A stretch of DNA of 55,570 nucleotides, taken from assembly GCA_946625675.1 (NCBI GenBank), contig CAMOTI010000052.1:1-55570 (forward strand), in the 5' to 3' direction. Position numbers and translations under genes: made by a program. The first letter of the stretch is position 1; every line of letters begins with the position of its first letter. Below, piece by piece: positions 43,226-52,014 of this stretch. Origin of the DNA: an uncultured Prevotellaceae bacterium. GTDB lineage: Bacteria > Bacteroidota > Bacteroidia > Bacteroidales > Bacteroidaceae. The notes under the pieces are model-generated. The model was given only the letters and a program-made list of their open reading frames with translations, did not search any database and was not told the origin of the DNA.

Positions 43226-44734
43226 TTAAATTCTTAGCACACCTTTCTGCAGTCCAAAATTCTTCCAACGACTGACGGCATTTGCCGGCTGCGGGACAGT
43301 CTTGTTCTCTTCCAGATTCATCAGATAATCAATGTATGCCGCAATGACCGCCATCTCCTCACTTTCATTCTTAAATCCCGGTCTTGGCCGCAAGCGGTCA
43401 GCATTACGTTCTATGAAATCTGTGTTGTAGTTACCATTCTTGAACTCCGGAACATCAATGATTCTTCTTAGATACCTGATATTTGTGGTCAGTCCCACAA
43501 TTTTATATTCATATAAAGCCCTTCTCATCCGCTCGATGGCATACTCACGTTTGGTAGCCCACACTATGAGTTTCCCAATCATCGGGTCGTAATGAATCGG
43601 AATCTCATATCCCTCATACACATAAGAGTCGATTCTTGTACCAATACCATGGGGCTCAAGAATCTGAGTGATGACCCCTGGGGACGGCATGAAGTTGTGT
43701 TCTGTGTCTTCAGCACAAATTCTGCACTCAATGGCATGTCCATGCTGGTGAACATCCTCCTGCTTCAGTTCCAGCGGTTTTCCGTCGGCAATGAGAATCT
43801 GCTGCTTCACCAAGTCGACGCCAACCACTTCCTCTGTAATGGGATGTTCAACCTGCAATCTCGTATTCATCTCGAGGAAGTAGAATTTATGATATTTGTC
43901 GACGAGAAACTCAATCGTTCCAGCCCCGACATATCCGACAGCTCTGGCCGCGGCAACCGCTTTGGCCCCCATCTCGTGCCTAAGATTAAAGTCGATGAAA
44001 GGAGAAGGGCTCTCCTCTACAATTTTTTGGTTACGTCTCTGCACCGAGCACTCCCTGTCGAAGAGATGAATGACATTACCCAGTTTATCGCCCAGAATCT
44101 GGAACTCGATATGGTGGGGTTCTTCCAGAAACTTCTCCACATACACGGTGTCGTCTCCAAAAGCCGCCATAGCCTCGCTTCTTGCCGCCACAAACATCTC
44201 CTCCACGTCTTCTTCTCTCCTTATGAGCCTCATTCCTTTTCCTCCGCCCCCCATAGAAGCCTTCAGCATCACCGGGAAACCAATCTGACGGCAGGCCTCC
44301 AATGCGTCTTCAGGAGACTCAAGTTTTGTTTGAGAACCTGGTACAACAGGAACACCCGCCTGAATCATCTGTTTTCTTGCTGAGATTTTGTCGCCCATCA
44401 GTTCCATCGTCTCAGGTTTCGGACCTATAAAAATAAATCCTTCTTCCTCACATCGTCTTGCAAACTGCGGATTCTCACTGAGGAATCCATAGCCTGGATG
44501 TATTGCATCCACATTGTGCTTATGAGCCGCCTGCAAAATGTGTTCAATGTTAAGATAACTGTCGGTGGCTTGAGCTCCACCGATACACTCAGCCTCATTG
44601 GCAAAAGCCACATGACGCGACATGCGGTCCGCAGTGCTGAAGACGGCAACAGAACGAATGCCCATCTCATAGCACGCACGCATCACCCTAATCGCGATTT
44701 CACCGCGATTAGCAACTAATACTTTTCTAATCAT
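43226..44734 (-). CDS. Biotin carboxylase subunit of an acyl-CoA carboxylase
   Basis: A 502-aa ATP-grasp enzyme that carboxylates the biotin of the carrier protein. It begins MIRKVLVANRGEIAIRVMRA; further landmarks are HPGYGFLSENPQFARRC, the glycine-rich ATP loop KASMGGGGKGMRLI, FLEMNTRLQVEHPITEEVVG and a C-terminal VYEGYEIPIHYDPMIGKLIVW. The open frame continues upstream to 44818, but those codons are the 3' end of the riboswitch, so the ATG at 44734 is the true start. Presence of this subunit favours an ATP-dependent propionyl-CoA carboxylase over a sodium-pumping decarboxylase. Confidence 0.93.
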   Translation of the reverse strand: MIRKVLVANRGEIAIRVMRACYEMGIRSVAVFSTADRMSRHVAFANEAECIGGAQATDSYLNIEHILQAAHKHNVDAIHPGYGFLSENPQFARRCEEEGFIFIGPKPETMELMGDKISARKQMIQAGVPVVPGSQTKLESPEDALEACRQIGFPVMLKASMGGGGKGMRLIRREEDVEEMFVAARSEAMAAFGDDTVYVEKFLEEPHHIEFQILGDKLGNVIHLFDRECSVQRRNQKIVEESPSPFIDFNLRHEMGAKAVAAARAVGYVGAGTIEFLVDKYHKFYFLEMNTRLQVEHPITEEVVGVDLVKQQILIADGKPLELKQEDVHQHGHAIECRICAEDTEHNFMPSPGVITQILEPHGIGTRIDSYVYEGYEIPIHYDPMIGKLIVWATKREYAIERMRRALYEYKIVGLTTNIRYLRRIIDVPEFKNGNYNTDFIERNADRLRPRPGFKNESEEMAVIAAYIDYLMNLEENKTVPQPANAVSRWKNFGLQKGVLRI

Positions 44735-44777
44735 TGCAACAATTTTATGTGTGCCACCCCCCGGGCCCACTGTAAAA

Positions 44778-44968
44778 CTTACGCTAATGGCAGGTCTTCT
44801 GGCTTGCTCCACTTCCAAGCACCTTCCCGGCTAAAATAAACCATAAAAGCCAGTGGTTACATCCTTTTCTTGAAAGTTGTATATCATTGAGGAGCATACA
44901 GCTGCGGGGACAGCCGCAGATTCACACTGCGTTCCCTCTTAGTTGCGCTTTATGCACAAAACCATTTG
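44778..44968 (-). ncRNA. Cobalamin riboswitch upstream of the carboxylase operon
   Basis: The minus strand shows AGGGAACGCAGTGTGAATCTG, shortened here to GGGAA then GTGTGAATC, GCGGCTGTCCCCGCAGCTGTA, GGATGTAACCACTGGC, GCCGGGAAGG and the B12 box AAGCCAGAAGACCTGCC, the class landmarks in order. It ends about 45 bp before the biotin carboxylase start. The leader after the B12 box contains GGGCCCGGGGGG, a likely part of the expression platform. The genes it controls do not themselves use B12. Confidence 0.95.
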
Positions 44969-44974
44969 CGGGTG

Positions 44975-44982
44975 CAAAGTTA
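44975..44982 (-). promoter_or_regulatory. -7 element before the carboxylase riboswitch
   Basis: Minus-strand TAACTTTG directly ahead of the riboswitch. The matching -33 element is not evident, although the upstream tract is T-rich. Confidence 0.6.
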
Positions 44983-45151
44983 ACTATTTTTTTTGAAAAA
45001 AAGGCTAATTAGTGATATATTTGTTTATTTTACCTTGCAAAGAGACAAAGAGGCGAGAAGGCAAGAAGACAAGAAGACTTGCCTTCCTGACACACCTTTT
45101 TGTGACGTGCCTTTATTCAAATATGCAAAGCGGAGATTGCAAAATGGCTAT
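44983..45151. other. Spacer with 8-bp GAGAAG-type repeat
   Basis: No gene. At about 45054-45080 three to four 8-bp steps (GCGAGAAG, GCAAGAAG, ACAAGAAG) are visible; a related TCTTGTCTTCTCG repeat in the opposite orientation lies at about 32795-32825. Confidence 0.5.
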
Positions 45152-45214
45152 CTGACGCGTCACACAAACTTGTGTTACACAAGCTTGTGTATTAAATAAT
45201 AATTCATATCTTTG
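45152..45214 (+). promoter_or_regulatory. Three tandem palindromes with overlapping plus-strand promoter
   Basis: TGACGCGTCA (45152-45161), ACACAAACTTGTGT (45162-45175, central mismatch) and ACACAAGCTTGTGT (45177-45190, perfect) stand back to back, the last two 15 bp apart. CTTG inside the last palindrome lies 19 bp before TATCTTTG (45207-45214), a perfect -7 element. A repressor bound there would cover the -33 element. The only downstream plus-strand coding sequence is an ATPase remnant. Confidence 0.5.
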
Positions 45215-45215
45215 C

Positions 45216-45323
45216 GAATATCAAACAGCCCTCCTCTCACGCGATATCGTTGACACCGATGGTCAATCTTTTTATTTCACAGACCCTATTTTCAAACTTT
45301 GGTTGAAGAAGAAGGCGTTTTAG
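45216..45323 (+). pseudogene. Remnant of an archaeal-type ATPase (C-terminal end)
   Basis: The frame reads EYQTALLSRDIVDTDGQS then FYFTDPIFKLWLKKKAF and stop. FYFTDPIFKLWL matches the conserved Y-x-DP-x-F-x-LW motif near the end of the ATPase family to which the gene at 6507 belongs (there YYQLVDFFTLFHLNF). There is no start codon in frame and the upstream part with Walker motifs is missing, so this is a decayed fragment. The call rests on a short motif. Confidence 0.45.
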
Positions 45324-45405
45324 AGGTGTTTTTAGCATCATGTAAAGCGATAAATTCTTAATTCTCTCTCATCGGGTTCTCAACGGCATGCCAGTTGGAA
45401 TAGAA

Positions 45406-46299
45406 CTAAGGATGCATATTTCTCGGATGATGTTCCAGAATTTCCTTGCGGAGACGAGATGCGTCGGTGTGCAGATAGATTTCCGTGGTGCCGATGGATT
45501 CGTGTCCGAGCATAGCCTGGATGGCTCTCAGATTGGCGCCGCCCTCCAGCAACGACGTGGCGAAGGAATGACGGAACGTATGCGGACTCACTTCTTTCTT
45601 GATTCCGGCCTTTTCCACGAGCTCTTTGATGAAATGGAACACCATGATACGCGAGATGTTTTTCTTACGCTTGCTGATGAACACGAAGTCCTGATATTCG
45701 GGCTTGATGTCGATCGCGTTGCGGTCAATAAACCATAGTCGCAACTCCTTCACGGCCTTGTCGGAGATGGGGACAAGCCGTTGTTTGGAGCCTTTTCCTT
45801 CCACGCGTATAAATCCTTCGTCGAGATAGAGTTCCGACATCTTCAGGTTGCAGAGTTCGCTGACACGGAGCCCGCAGCTGAAAAGCGTCTCGATGATGGC
45901 CTTGTTGCGTTGCCCTTCGGGCAGCGAGAGGTCTATCTGGCTCTCAATGAGGTCGATCTCATCCACGGTCAGCACGTCGGGCAGGTGTTTGGGCTTTTTG
46001 GGAAACTCAAGCAGTTCCATGGGGTCGCTCTCCATTTCGCCACTGAGCACCATGAAGTTGTAGAACGAGTGTACGCCCGCCAGAATACGTGCGAGCGACG
46101 TGGGGTGGATGCCGATGTCGATGAGAGCGGTGGAGAAGCGGTGGAAGTCCTCGAGCTTCACCTCGTGCGGATCGATATGTTCTTCGCTCAGGAAGGACAG
46201 GAACTTGTCAAGGTCCCGGAGATAGGCATCGAGCGTATTGCCAGAATAGCCCTTCTCAAGCTTCAGGTATTGGTTGTAGCGGCGCAGGAGTCTTTCCAT
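45406..46299 (-). CDS. xerD: Tyrosine recombinase XerD
   Basis: A 297-aa site-specific recombinase that resolves chromosome dimers at dif. The N-terminal core-binding domain reads YNQYLKLEKGYSGNTLDAYLRDL. Catalytic residues are seen in LFSCGLRVSELCNL (Arg), KGSKQRLVPI (Lys), HTFRHSFATSLLEGG (H-x-x-R), LGHESIGTTEIYLH (His and nucleophile Tyr). Length and ending fit XerD rather than an integrase of a mobile element. No attachment site or element boundary is visible nearby. Confidence 0.93.
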   Translation of the reverse strand: MERLLRRYNQYLKLEKGYSGNTLDAYLRDLDKFLSFLSEEHIDPHEVKLEDFHRFSTALIDIGIHPTSLARILAGVHSFYNFMVLSGEMESDPMELLEFPKKPKHLPDVLTVDEIDLIESQIDLSLPEGQRNKAIIETLFSCGLRVSELCNLKMSELYLDEGFIRVEGKGSKQRLVPISDKAVKELRLWFIDRNAIDIKPEYQDFVFISKRKKNISRIMVFHFIKELVEKAGIKKEVSPHTFRHSFATSLLEGGANLRAIQAMLGHESIGTTEIYLHTDASRLRKEILEHHPRNMHP

Positions 46300-46352
46300 T
46301 TTTGCACAACAGATTTTACATTTTCGTCAGGAGACGCACCTCGGCGCGTCCC

Positions 46353-46393
46353 GACAAATATCCCCGGAATTGTAAGTTCAAGTCCGGGGATAT
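46353..46393 (-). terminator. Hairpin after the FKBP lipoprotein gene
   Basis: An 11-bp perfect stem ATATCCCCGGA / TCCGGGGATAT with a 14-base loop lies 11 bp past the minus-strand stop codon and is followed by TTTGT. A probable terminator between the glyS-FKBP pair and xerD. Next to it (46330-46352) is a GGAGACGCACCTCGGCGCGT segment resembling family A. Confidence 0.65.
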
Positions 46394-46403
46394 ATGCCAT
46401 TTG

Positions 46404-47051
46404 TCAGTCTCTTCGTTTGGTCCACCATTTGGTGTCGGTGTCGACCTGGAACTTGTAGATTTTAGCCAGTTGTATGTCGAAGACGAGAGTGGAATATCCA
46501 GGTATGCCTCCGCCTGTGGAACCTTGCGTTCCGTAGCCCAGCTGGTAGGGGATGAACACCCTCCATTTGTCTCCGACCACCATGTTCATCACTGCGGTGG
46601 AGAACCCGGTCACCAACTGGTTCACGGAGAAAAGTGTCGGAACATCGGTGAGCGGATTGAATGTCGACGAGGCATAGCTCTTGTCGAACACATATCCCTG
46701 AGGATAGGAGGCTGTGGGGATGAGACGCCCTGAGTAATGCACTCTTATGGAGTCAGCATAAAGCGGATAGTCCGTCCCTGTGCCTTCCTCCAGTTTCTGT
46801 ACAAAGACATAATTCTCGCTCGACTCAGTCAATGGGAAGTCCTTGCTCAGCGTGAAGGAGCGAAGGATGGTCCACGAACCGTCGCGGTTGCTTCTGGCTA
46901 CCGACGCGATGGAGTCGATGTAATGCTCGTTGCGTGCCTTCCAGTTGTCGTACTCTCCTTCCTCCTCGCTCTCCTTGCATGAAGTGAGAGCGGTGGCGAC
47001 AAGCACAAGGGCTGCAAGCACGGCTGACGCGAATAAATTTCCTCTGGTCAT
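46404..47051 (-). CDS. FKBP-type peptidyl-prolyl isomerase lipoprotein
   Basis: A 215-aa lipoprotein (MTRGNLFASAVLAALVLVATALTSC). Residues about 80-205 form an FKBP domain: DSIRVHYSGRLIPT, YVFDKSYAS, NQLVTGFSTAVMNMVVGDKWRVFIPYQLGYG (described in parts) and STLVFDIQLAKI. It should catalyse or assist folding of proline-containing proteins in the envelope. It begins 6 bp after glyS and is co-transcribed with it. Confidence 0.88.
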   Translation of the reverse strand: MTRGNLFASAVLAALVLVATALTSCKESEEEGEYDNWKARNEHYIDSIASVARSNRDGSWTILRSFTLSKDFPLTESSENYVFVQKLEEGTGTDYPLYADSIRVHYSGRLIPTASYPQGYVFDKSYASSTFNPLTDVPTLFSVNQLVTGFSTAVMNMVVGDKWRVFIPYQLGYGTQGSTGGGIPGYSTLVFDIQLAKIYKFQVDTDTKWWTKRRD

Positions 47052-47057
47052 ATTCGT

Positions 47058-48599
47058 TTATTTGAGGTTTTTCAGCAGACTCGTGATGGTCACATTGTCC
47101 TCGATGATACCGCGAAGCTCGGAAATCTTCACGCGCTTCTGCTCCATCGTATCGCGGAAACGGATTGTCACTGTGTCGTCTTTCAGGGTGTCACCATCCA
47201 CGGTCACGCAGTAAGGAGTACCGATGGCATCCTGACGGCGGTAGCGCTTGCCGATGGAGTCTTTCTCCTCGTACTGGCAGTTGAAGTGGAACTTCAGGTC
47301 GTCGATGATCTCGCGGGCCTTCTCTGGCATACCGTCTTTCTTCACCAAAGGAAGAACGGCCAGCTTCACTGGCGCAAGGGCGGCAGGCAGGCGCAGCACC
47401 GTACGGGTCTCACCGTTTTCCAGTTTCTCCTCGCAGTAGCTGTGGCAGATGATGCTCAGGAACATACGGTCCACACCGATAGAGGTCTCAATCACGTAAG
47501 GCACGTAGCTCTCGTTGGTCTGAGGGTCGAAGTATTTGATATTCTTGCCGGAGTATTTCTCATGCTGCGACAGGTCGAAGTTCGTGCGGGAGTGGATACC
47601 CTCCACTTCCTTGAAGCCGAACGGCATCTTAAACTCGATGTCGGTGGCGGCGTTGGCATAGTGAGCCAGCTTGTCGTGGTCGTGGAAGCGGTAGTTCTCG
47701 GCGCCGAAGCCCAGGTTCTGATGCCATTTCATGCGGGTCTCCTTCCATTTGGCAAACCACTCAAGCTCTGTGCCGGGCTTCACGAAATACTGCATCTCCA
47801 TCTGCTCGAACTCCCTCATGCGGAAGATGAACTGACGGGCCACAATCTCGTTACGGAAGGCCTTGCCTATCTGCGCGATGCCAAACGGTATCTTCATGCG
47901 GCCTGTCTTCTGAACATTCAGGTAGTTCACGAAGATGCCCTGGGCGGTCTCCGGACGAAGGTAGATCTTCATCGAGGTGTCAGCCGATGCGCCCATCTCG
48001 GTCGAGAACATCAGGTTGAACTGACGAACGTCGGTCCAGTTTCTCGTACCGCTGATAGGACACACGATCTCCTCGTCGAGGATGATCTGTTTCAGCTCCT
48101 CAAGGTCCGGACCCTGCATCGCGGCGACATAGCGCTCATGGAGTGCGTCGCGCTTGGCCTTCGTCTCAGCCACGCGGGGAGAAGTGGCCAGATACTGGGC
48201 CTCGTCGAAGGCATCGCCGAAGCGTTTGCGGGCCTTTGCCACTTCCTTCTCTATCTTCTCGTCGTATTTCGCTATCTGGTCCTCTATCAGTACGTCAGCA
48301 CGGTAGCGCTTCTTGGAGTCACGGTTGTCAATCAGAGGGTCATTGAACGCGTCGACGTGTCCGGATGCCTTCCATATCGTGGGGTGCATGAAAATCGCGG
48401 AGTCGATGCCCACGATGTTCTCGTGCATCAGCACCATGCTCTGCCACCAGTACTGCTTGATGTTATTCTTCAGTTCCACACCGTTCTGCCCGTAGTCATA
48501 GACTGCACCGAGGCCGTCATAGATGTCGCTCGAAGGAAAAACAAAACCATATTCCTTGCAGTGCGACACCACTTTCTTGAAATTATCTTCTTGTGCCAT
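47058..48599 (-). CDS. glyS: Glycine--tRNA ligase (single-chain type)
   Basis: A 513-aa class II synthetase of the eukaryote/archaeal-like homodimer type used by Bacteroidetes. It begins MAQEDNFKKVVSHCKEYGFV and continues FPSSDIYDGLGAVYDYGQNG. Motif regions include YLRPETAQGIFVNYLNV, IAQIGKAFRNEI and PYVIETSIGVDRMFLSI; the anticodon-binding domain follows (LAPVKLAVLPLVKKDGMP). Length is normal. It leads the glyS-FKBP pair. Confidence 0.97.
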   Translation of the reverse strand: MAQEDNFKKVVSHCKEYGFVFPSSDIYDGLGAVYDYGQNGVELKNNIKQYWWQSMVLMHENIVGIDSAIFMHPTIWKASGHVDAFNDPLIDNRDSKKRYRADVLIEDQIAKYDEKIEKEVAKARKRFGDAFDEAQYLATSPRVAETKAKRDALHERYVAAMQGPDLEELKQIILDEEIVCPISGTRNWTDVRQFNLMFSTEMGASADTSMKIYLRPETAQGIFVNYLNVQKTGRMKIPFGIAQIGKAFRNEIVARQFIFRMREFEQMEMQYFVKPGTELEWFAKWKETRMKWHQNLGFGAENYRFHDHDKLAHYANAATDIEFKMPFGFKEVEGIHSRTNFDLSQHEKYSGKNIKYFDPQTNESYVPYVIETSIGVDRMFLSIICHSYCEEKLENGETRTVLRLPAALAPVKLAVLPLVKKDGMPEKAREIIDDLKFHFNCQYEEKDSIGKRYRRQDAIGTPYCVTVDGDTLKDDTVTIRFRDTMEQKRVKISELRGIIEDNVTITSLLKNLK

Positions 48600-48763
48600 T
48601 ATTATTTAAAATTGTTTTATAATTTCGCTGTTAATACGCATATAAAATGCAAAATTAGTGATTTTTCTTCAAAAAACCGACAATTTTATCACGAAATACC
48701 TTACAACAGCTTGATTTAAACATTTTTTTATAATTAGGATTACCCAAAATAGCTTTTCAAGAA
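48600..48763. other. Spacer between glyS and the glycosidase gene
   Basis: AT-rich. A TAATTTTG on the minus strand near 48657-48650 could be the glyS -7 element. No repeat or terminator was recognised. Confidence 0.35.
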
Positions 48764-51646
48764 CTAAAGACTGGCGATGACATTGATGACGGCCACGATG
48801 TCGGAGATATCGATATTCTCATCCTCATTCACGTCGGCCGTCGCCTTGTACGTCGTGTCCCCGGCTATGGTGTTGATGATGGCCACGATGTCGGAGATAT
48901 CAACCTTGCCGTCCTGGTTCACGTCGCCTTTCAGAGCGGTCTGAGGTTCCTGATGGCGGACAAGCTGCAGTTTCACCTCGGAGTTCAGGCCGGAAGGCGT
49001 GAGCGCCCAACCGGCGAAGCTGCTCTGGGTCGTCCCCACCCCACTTCCGGAAATAACGCTGAAATTGATGTCCTCGAAGATGCGCCACACCGTACCGTCC
49101 TTGTCAACCTGGCGAATACGGTTGGCGGGCAGGTTCGTCACGTCGATGCGGATCTTGTTCTCGCCGGTTTTCAGATAGCGGGTGCAGTCCAGCTCGAACG
49201 GAACACTCCAAGCACAGCCAACATACTCGTCATTCACATAGACGCGGGCGGACTCGCGCACATCGCCCAGAATGAGCTTCAGGCGGTCGCCCATCCAATA
49301 GCCCGGGGTGTTCACCACCTGCGCGGCCGAGAGCGTCACGGTGGTCTCGTAACGGCCGGTACCCATCAGCTGCGCGGTCGACGCGTCAAGGGTCTCCCAT
49401 GTCTGCACGTTCTCCAGCTGGTAGGTCTCCGAGAAGTCGCTGTTGTTGGCCAGTTTGGCTTTGTCGAACGTGAGTGTCCAAGGCTGGTCGAGCGGGATGT
49501 CGGTCTGTTGGTCGGCACTGCGGTCCAGGTCGGTCTGAACGCCACCCATTCCCTCGAACGGGTCATAGTCGTAGGTCTGGAGAATCACGGACTCACCGGA
49601 GCGAAGATGCAGATAAACCTTGCCGCTGTCATCCACGAGGGCCTTGCGGATCGAGCCGTCCAGAGGGTTGAACAGGGCGGCGCCCTTGAACGTCACAGCC
49701 AGCTCCACATACGCTGCCACATCGTCAGGCGTCAGGTTGGTGATGAAATAATGATGTCCGTGAGGGTTGCTCCTACGGATATAGCGAAGCCCGGCTTTTC
49801 GCATCTCCTCTGGTTTGACCACGGCGTTGAAGGTCGCTTCCTTGTTGTCGTCATAGATGATGACGGCGCCCGCGTCGGCCAGTTCTTGTAGCTTGGCCTT
49901 TGTCTGTTCGGGCATGTTGCTGGAGGTGGGCACCTGCAGCGCCTTGTACTTCGCACCGCCTTCCGTCACGAGCAGGCCGTCCTGTACGGTCAGGTTCTGA
50001 ATCATACGGTCGGAGATATAGTCTGTGCCATAGCCGAAGCCGTCAAGAGCCATCGCCGTGCGGTCCAGGGCACTGTACTGGCTCTCAAACTCAGAGATCG
50101 CGCACAGGCGAAGCCAGGTGTTGCCGGCCTGATGCCATGAGTTGTAACAGGGGAAATAGAGGAGGATGTCGTTGTCGGGCTGACCCATCTGAAGGAAACT
50201 CTGGCAGCGGGTCACGTAGGTCATGAATTCTGAGGCGTCGGCCCAGATGGAGTTGGTGGGCGACATGTCGATGCTGGCATAGAACTTATAGCCGGGCCAG
50301 GGAGCACTCTCGGGTGAGTAGGTGGTGCCGTGGAAGAACATACGGTTCACGCCGGCCAGGAACATCAGGTCCATCTCGGGTTTCATCTGCGACAGCGACG
50401 TGCGGAAATGCTCTGTGAACCAGGTGAAGGTCTCGCTCGAGGCGAGAGGCTTGCCGGTCACGTGGGCGGCAGAGGCGGCGAGTTTGAGGGTGGCGAAGTC
50501 GCTGGAGTTCGTGTTGAAGAAACCGTCGTCTTTTCGAAGGCCCTGGATGTCCATAGGGGTCTTGCCGTAGCCTTCAATCTCGGGGATATCTACTGCGGCA
50601 TAGGTGTCTAACAGGTTGGACGGAGATCCGTGCGACTGGTTGCGGGTCTGGACGCCATGCTTATGGGCGAACTCGTTCCAGGGTTTCACGAAGTTGTCGA
50701 TATACATGTCGCCCATCGTCTCGCGGTAGTCCGACCTCACCTTGTTGCCTCTGTCTGCGGTCAGATGAAACAGTTCCTGAAGGTGTTTCTGAAGCTGATA
50801 GCCACGGCGTGCTTCGAACTCCTCGAAGAACTTGGGCGACCAGTCGGCATTGAAAATCTCGTAGGAGTCGTTGAAGAAGGTGGTGGGATATGGATTGCCG
50901 TTCTTCTCAAACGCCCGCTCAAACACATTGATATAGTTCTGGACGGCTTCCTTGTCGAGATGGTCGAGCACGAAGCCTTCGCCGCCGGGAGCTGCGCGTT
51001 TCACCATCTGGGTCGTGTGCCCGTTATACACGGCGATGATGCGCCATTTGCCATGCACTTCGGGAGTCCATGTCAGCTTGTTGCCGTCCATATAGCCGGT
51101 CACGTCGAGGGTGTCGGCTCCCTTGAGGCGCTGGGGAAAGGCCATCACGCGGTTCAGTGTGCTGCTGGAGTTGGGGGTCAGCTCATAGCTGATCTCGGGC
51201 GACGACTCTGAGGTCGTGAAGTCTTTGTTGTAATATTCCAGCTTGCCGGCGGCTTCTTTCAGCGTCACAGTCGGGCCGCCGAAGGGCCAGCCCGTACCCA
51301 TGTTCATATCGATCTGAATGCCTTTCTCTGCACCCAGAGCCTCCACTTTCTTCAGCAGGTCCATCCAGTCGCTGGACAAGTAAAGGACGTTGGCGGGGTC
51401 AGTGCTCTTGCGGTACTTCTGCTGGATGCCGTATATCGGCGTGATTTCCAGGGTGCCGATGCCGGTGCGGGCATATTCCGCCATCAGCGGCTCAAGGGTC
51501 TGCTGATCAATGGCAGAACCGAGCCACCACCATCGGGCGCCAGGCTTGGTCTGGATGTTGGTCGACGGCCACTCTGGAAACTGGGCACTGGCCGTCATCG
51601 CCAAAAAGAAGGCGGCAACAGCCATAAAAATTGTTCTTGCTTTCAT
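48764..51646 (-). CDS. GH106-like glycoside hydrolase (alpha-L-rhamnosidase type) with dockerin-like tail
   Basis: A 960-aa secreted enzyme. Signal peptide 1-22 (MKARTIFMAVAAFFLAMTAS). The N-terminal catalytic region has GARWWWLGSAID (38-41 RWWW) and IDMNMGTGWPFGGP, characteristic of the GH106 rhamnosidase group; a YFPCYNSWHQAG region and a galactose-binding-like beta-sandwich (WTLTFDKAKL, ARVYVNDEYVGCAWSVPFELDC) follow. The last 55 residues are a dockerin-like pair (DVNQDGKVDISDIVAIIN, DVNEDENIDISDIVAVIN), as in the LRR protein at 1980. The likely role is removal of rhamnose from pectin or other plant glycans in the periplasm or at the surface. A promoter (TTG, 20 bp, TAACTTTG at 51694-51687) lies upstream. 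Confidence 0.85.
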   Translation of the reverse strand: MKARTIFMAVAAFFLAMTASAQFPEWPSTNIQTKPGARWWWLGSAIDQQTLEPLMAEYARTGIGTLEITPIYGIQQKYRKSTDPANVLYLSSDWMDLLKKVEALGAEKGIQIDMNMGTGWPFGGPTVTLKEAAGKLEYYNKDFTTSESSPEISYELTPNSSSTLNRVMAFPQRLKGADTLDVTGYMDGNKLTWTPEVHGKWRIIAVYNGHTTQMVKRAAPGGEGFVLDHLDKEAVQNYINVFERAFEKNGNPYPTTFFNDSYEIFNADWSPKFFEEFEARRGYQLQKHLQELFHLTADRGNKVRSDYRETMGDMYIDNFVKPWNEFAHKHGVQTRNQSHGSPSNLLDTYAAVDIPEIEGYGKTPMDIQGLRKDDGFFNTNSSDFATLKLAASAAHVTGKPLASSETFTWFTEHFRTSLSQMKPEMDLMFLAGVNRMFFHGTTYSPESAPWPGYKFYASIDMSPTNSIWADASEFMTYVTRCQSFLQMGQPDNDILLYFPCYNSWHQAGNTWLRLCAISEFESQYSALDRTAMALDGFGYGTDYISDRMIQNLTVQDGLLVTEGGAKYKALQVPTSSNMPEQTKAKLQELADAGAVIIYDDNKEATFNAVVKPEEMRKAGLRYIRRSNPHGHHYFITNLTPDDVAAYVELAVTFKGAALFNPLDGSIRKALVDDSGKVYLHLRSGESVILQTYDYDPFEGMGGVQTDLDRSADQQTDIPLDQPWTLTFDKAKLANNSDFSETYQLENVQTWETLDASTAQLMGTGRYETTVTLSAAQVVNTPGYWMGDRLKLILGDVRESARVYVNDEYVGCAWSVPFELDCTRYLKTGENKIRIDVTNLPANRIRQVDKDGTVWRIFEDINFSVISGSGVGTTQSSFAGWALTPSGLNSEVKLQLVRHQEPQTALKGDVNQDGKVDISDIVAIINTIAGDTTYKATADVNEDENIDISDIVAVINVIASL

Positions 51647-51686
51647 ATAGTCAGTAGTTTTTTATGATTCAACGGCTTTATTTTCG

Positions 51687-51717
51687 CAAAGTTAATAGTT
51701 TTTAGCAGAATATGCAA
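51687..51717 (-). promoter_or_regulatory. Promoter of the GH106-like gene
   Basis: Minus strand: TTG (51717-51715), 20 bp, TAACTTTG (51694-51687), about 35-40 bp before the start codon. Confidence 0.65.
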
Positions 51718-51748
51718 GAAAGGAATAAAAAAATAGATAGTTAGATGC

Positions 51749-51811
51749 ATTCAGCCCATCCACCCCATTAGACCCATTCAGCCCATTAGACCCATTCGAC
51801 CCATGCCTCCC
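51749..51811. repeat. 9-bp minisatellite (CATTNGACC)
   Basis: Seven units with 9-bp period (CATTCAGCC, CATCCACCC, CATTAGACC, CATTCAGCC, CATTAGACC, CATTCGACC, CATGCCTCC) in the divergent spacer 51647-52014, which otherwise shows only AT-rich promoter-like sequence. Confidence 0.88.
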
Positions 51812-52014
51812 CATCCGCTCCCATCCGATAAGAAAAAAAGCACCATTTCCACTCTTTCACGGCGAAATAATTTCCAAGGATTCATGCAGGATATTTCAGC
51901 ACGCATAAATAAAAACAAAAAAAATTCTTGCAAACATCAATAAATTTTATGAACTTTGCAAAAAGCTCTGATATAAGAGCATAACGAAAACAGAATTGAA
52001 TCACTCAAAAAAAC

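Noticed and set aside
44735-44818. N-terminal extension of the biotin carboxylase
   Set aside because: These codons are the B12 box and expression platform of the riboswitch; homologues begin at MIRKVLVANRGE.
45406-46299. Integrase of a mobile element
   Set aside because: Sequence features and length fit housekeeping XerD, and no attachment-site duplication or element cargo is visible.
46358-46393. tRNA gene suggested by a GTTCAAGTCC stretch like a T arm
   Set aside because: No acceptor stem, D arm or anticodon arm can be fitted around it; the stretch is the loop and right arm of a terminator hairpin.
47286-48719. 477-codon plus-strand open frame
   Set aside because: Antisense shadow of glyS without recognisable domains.
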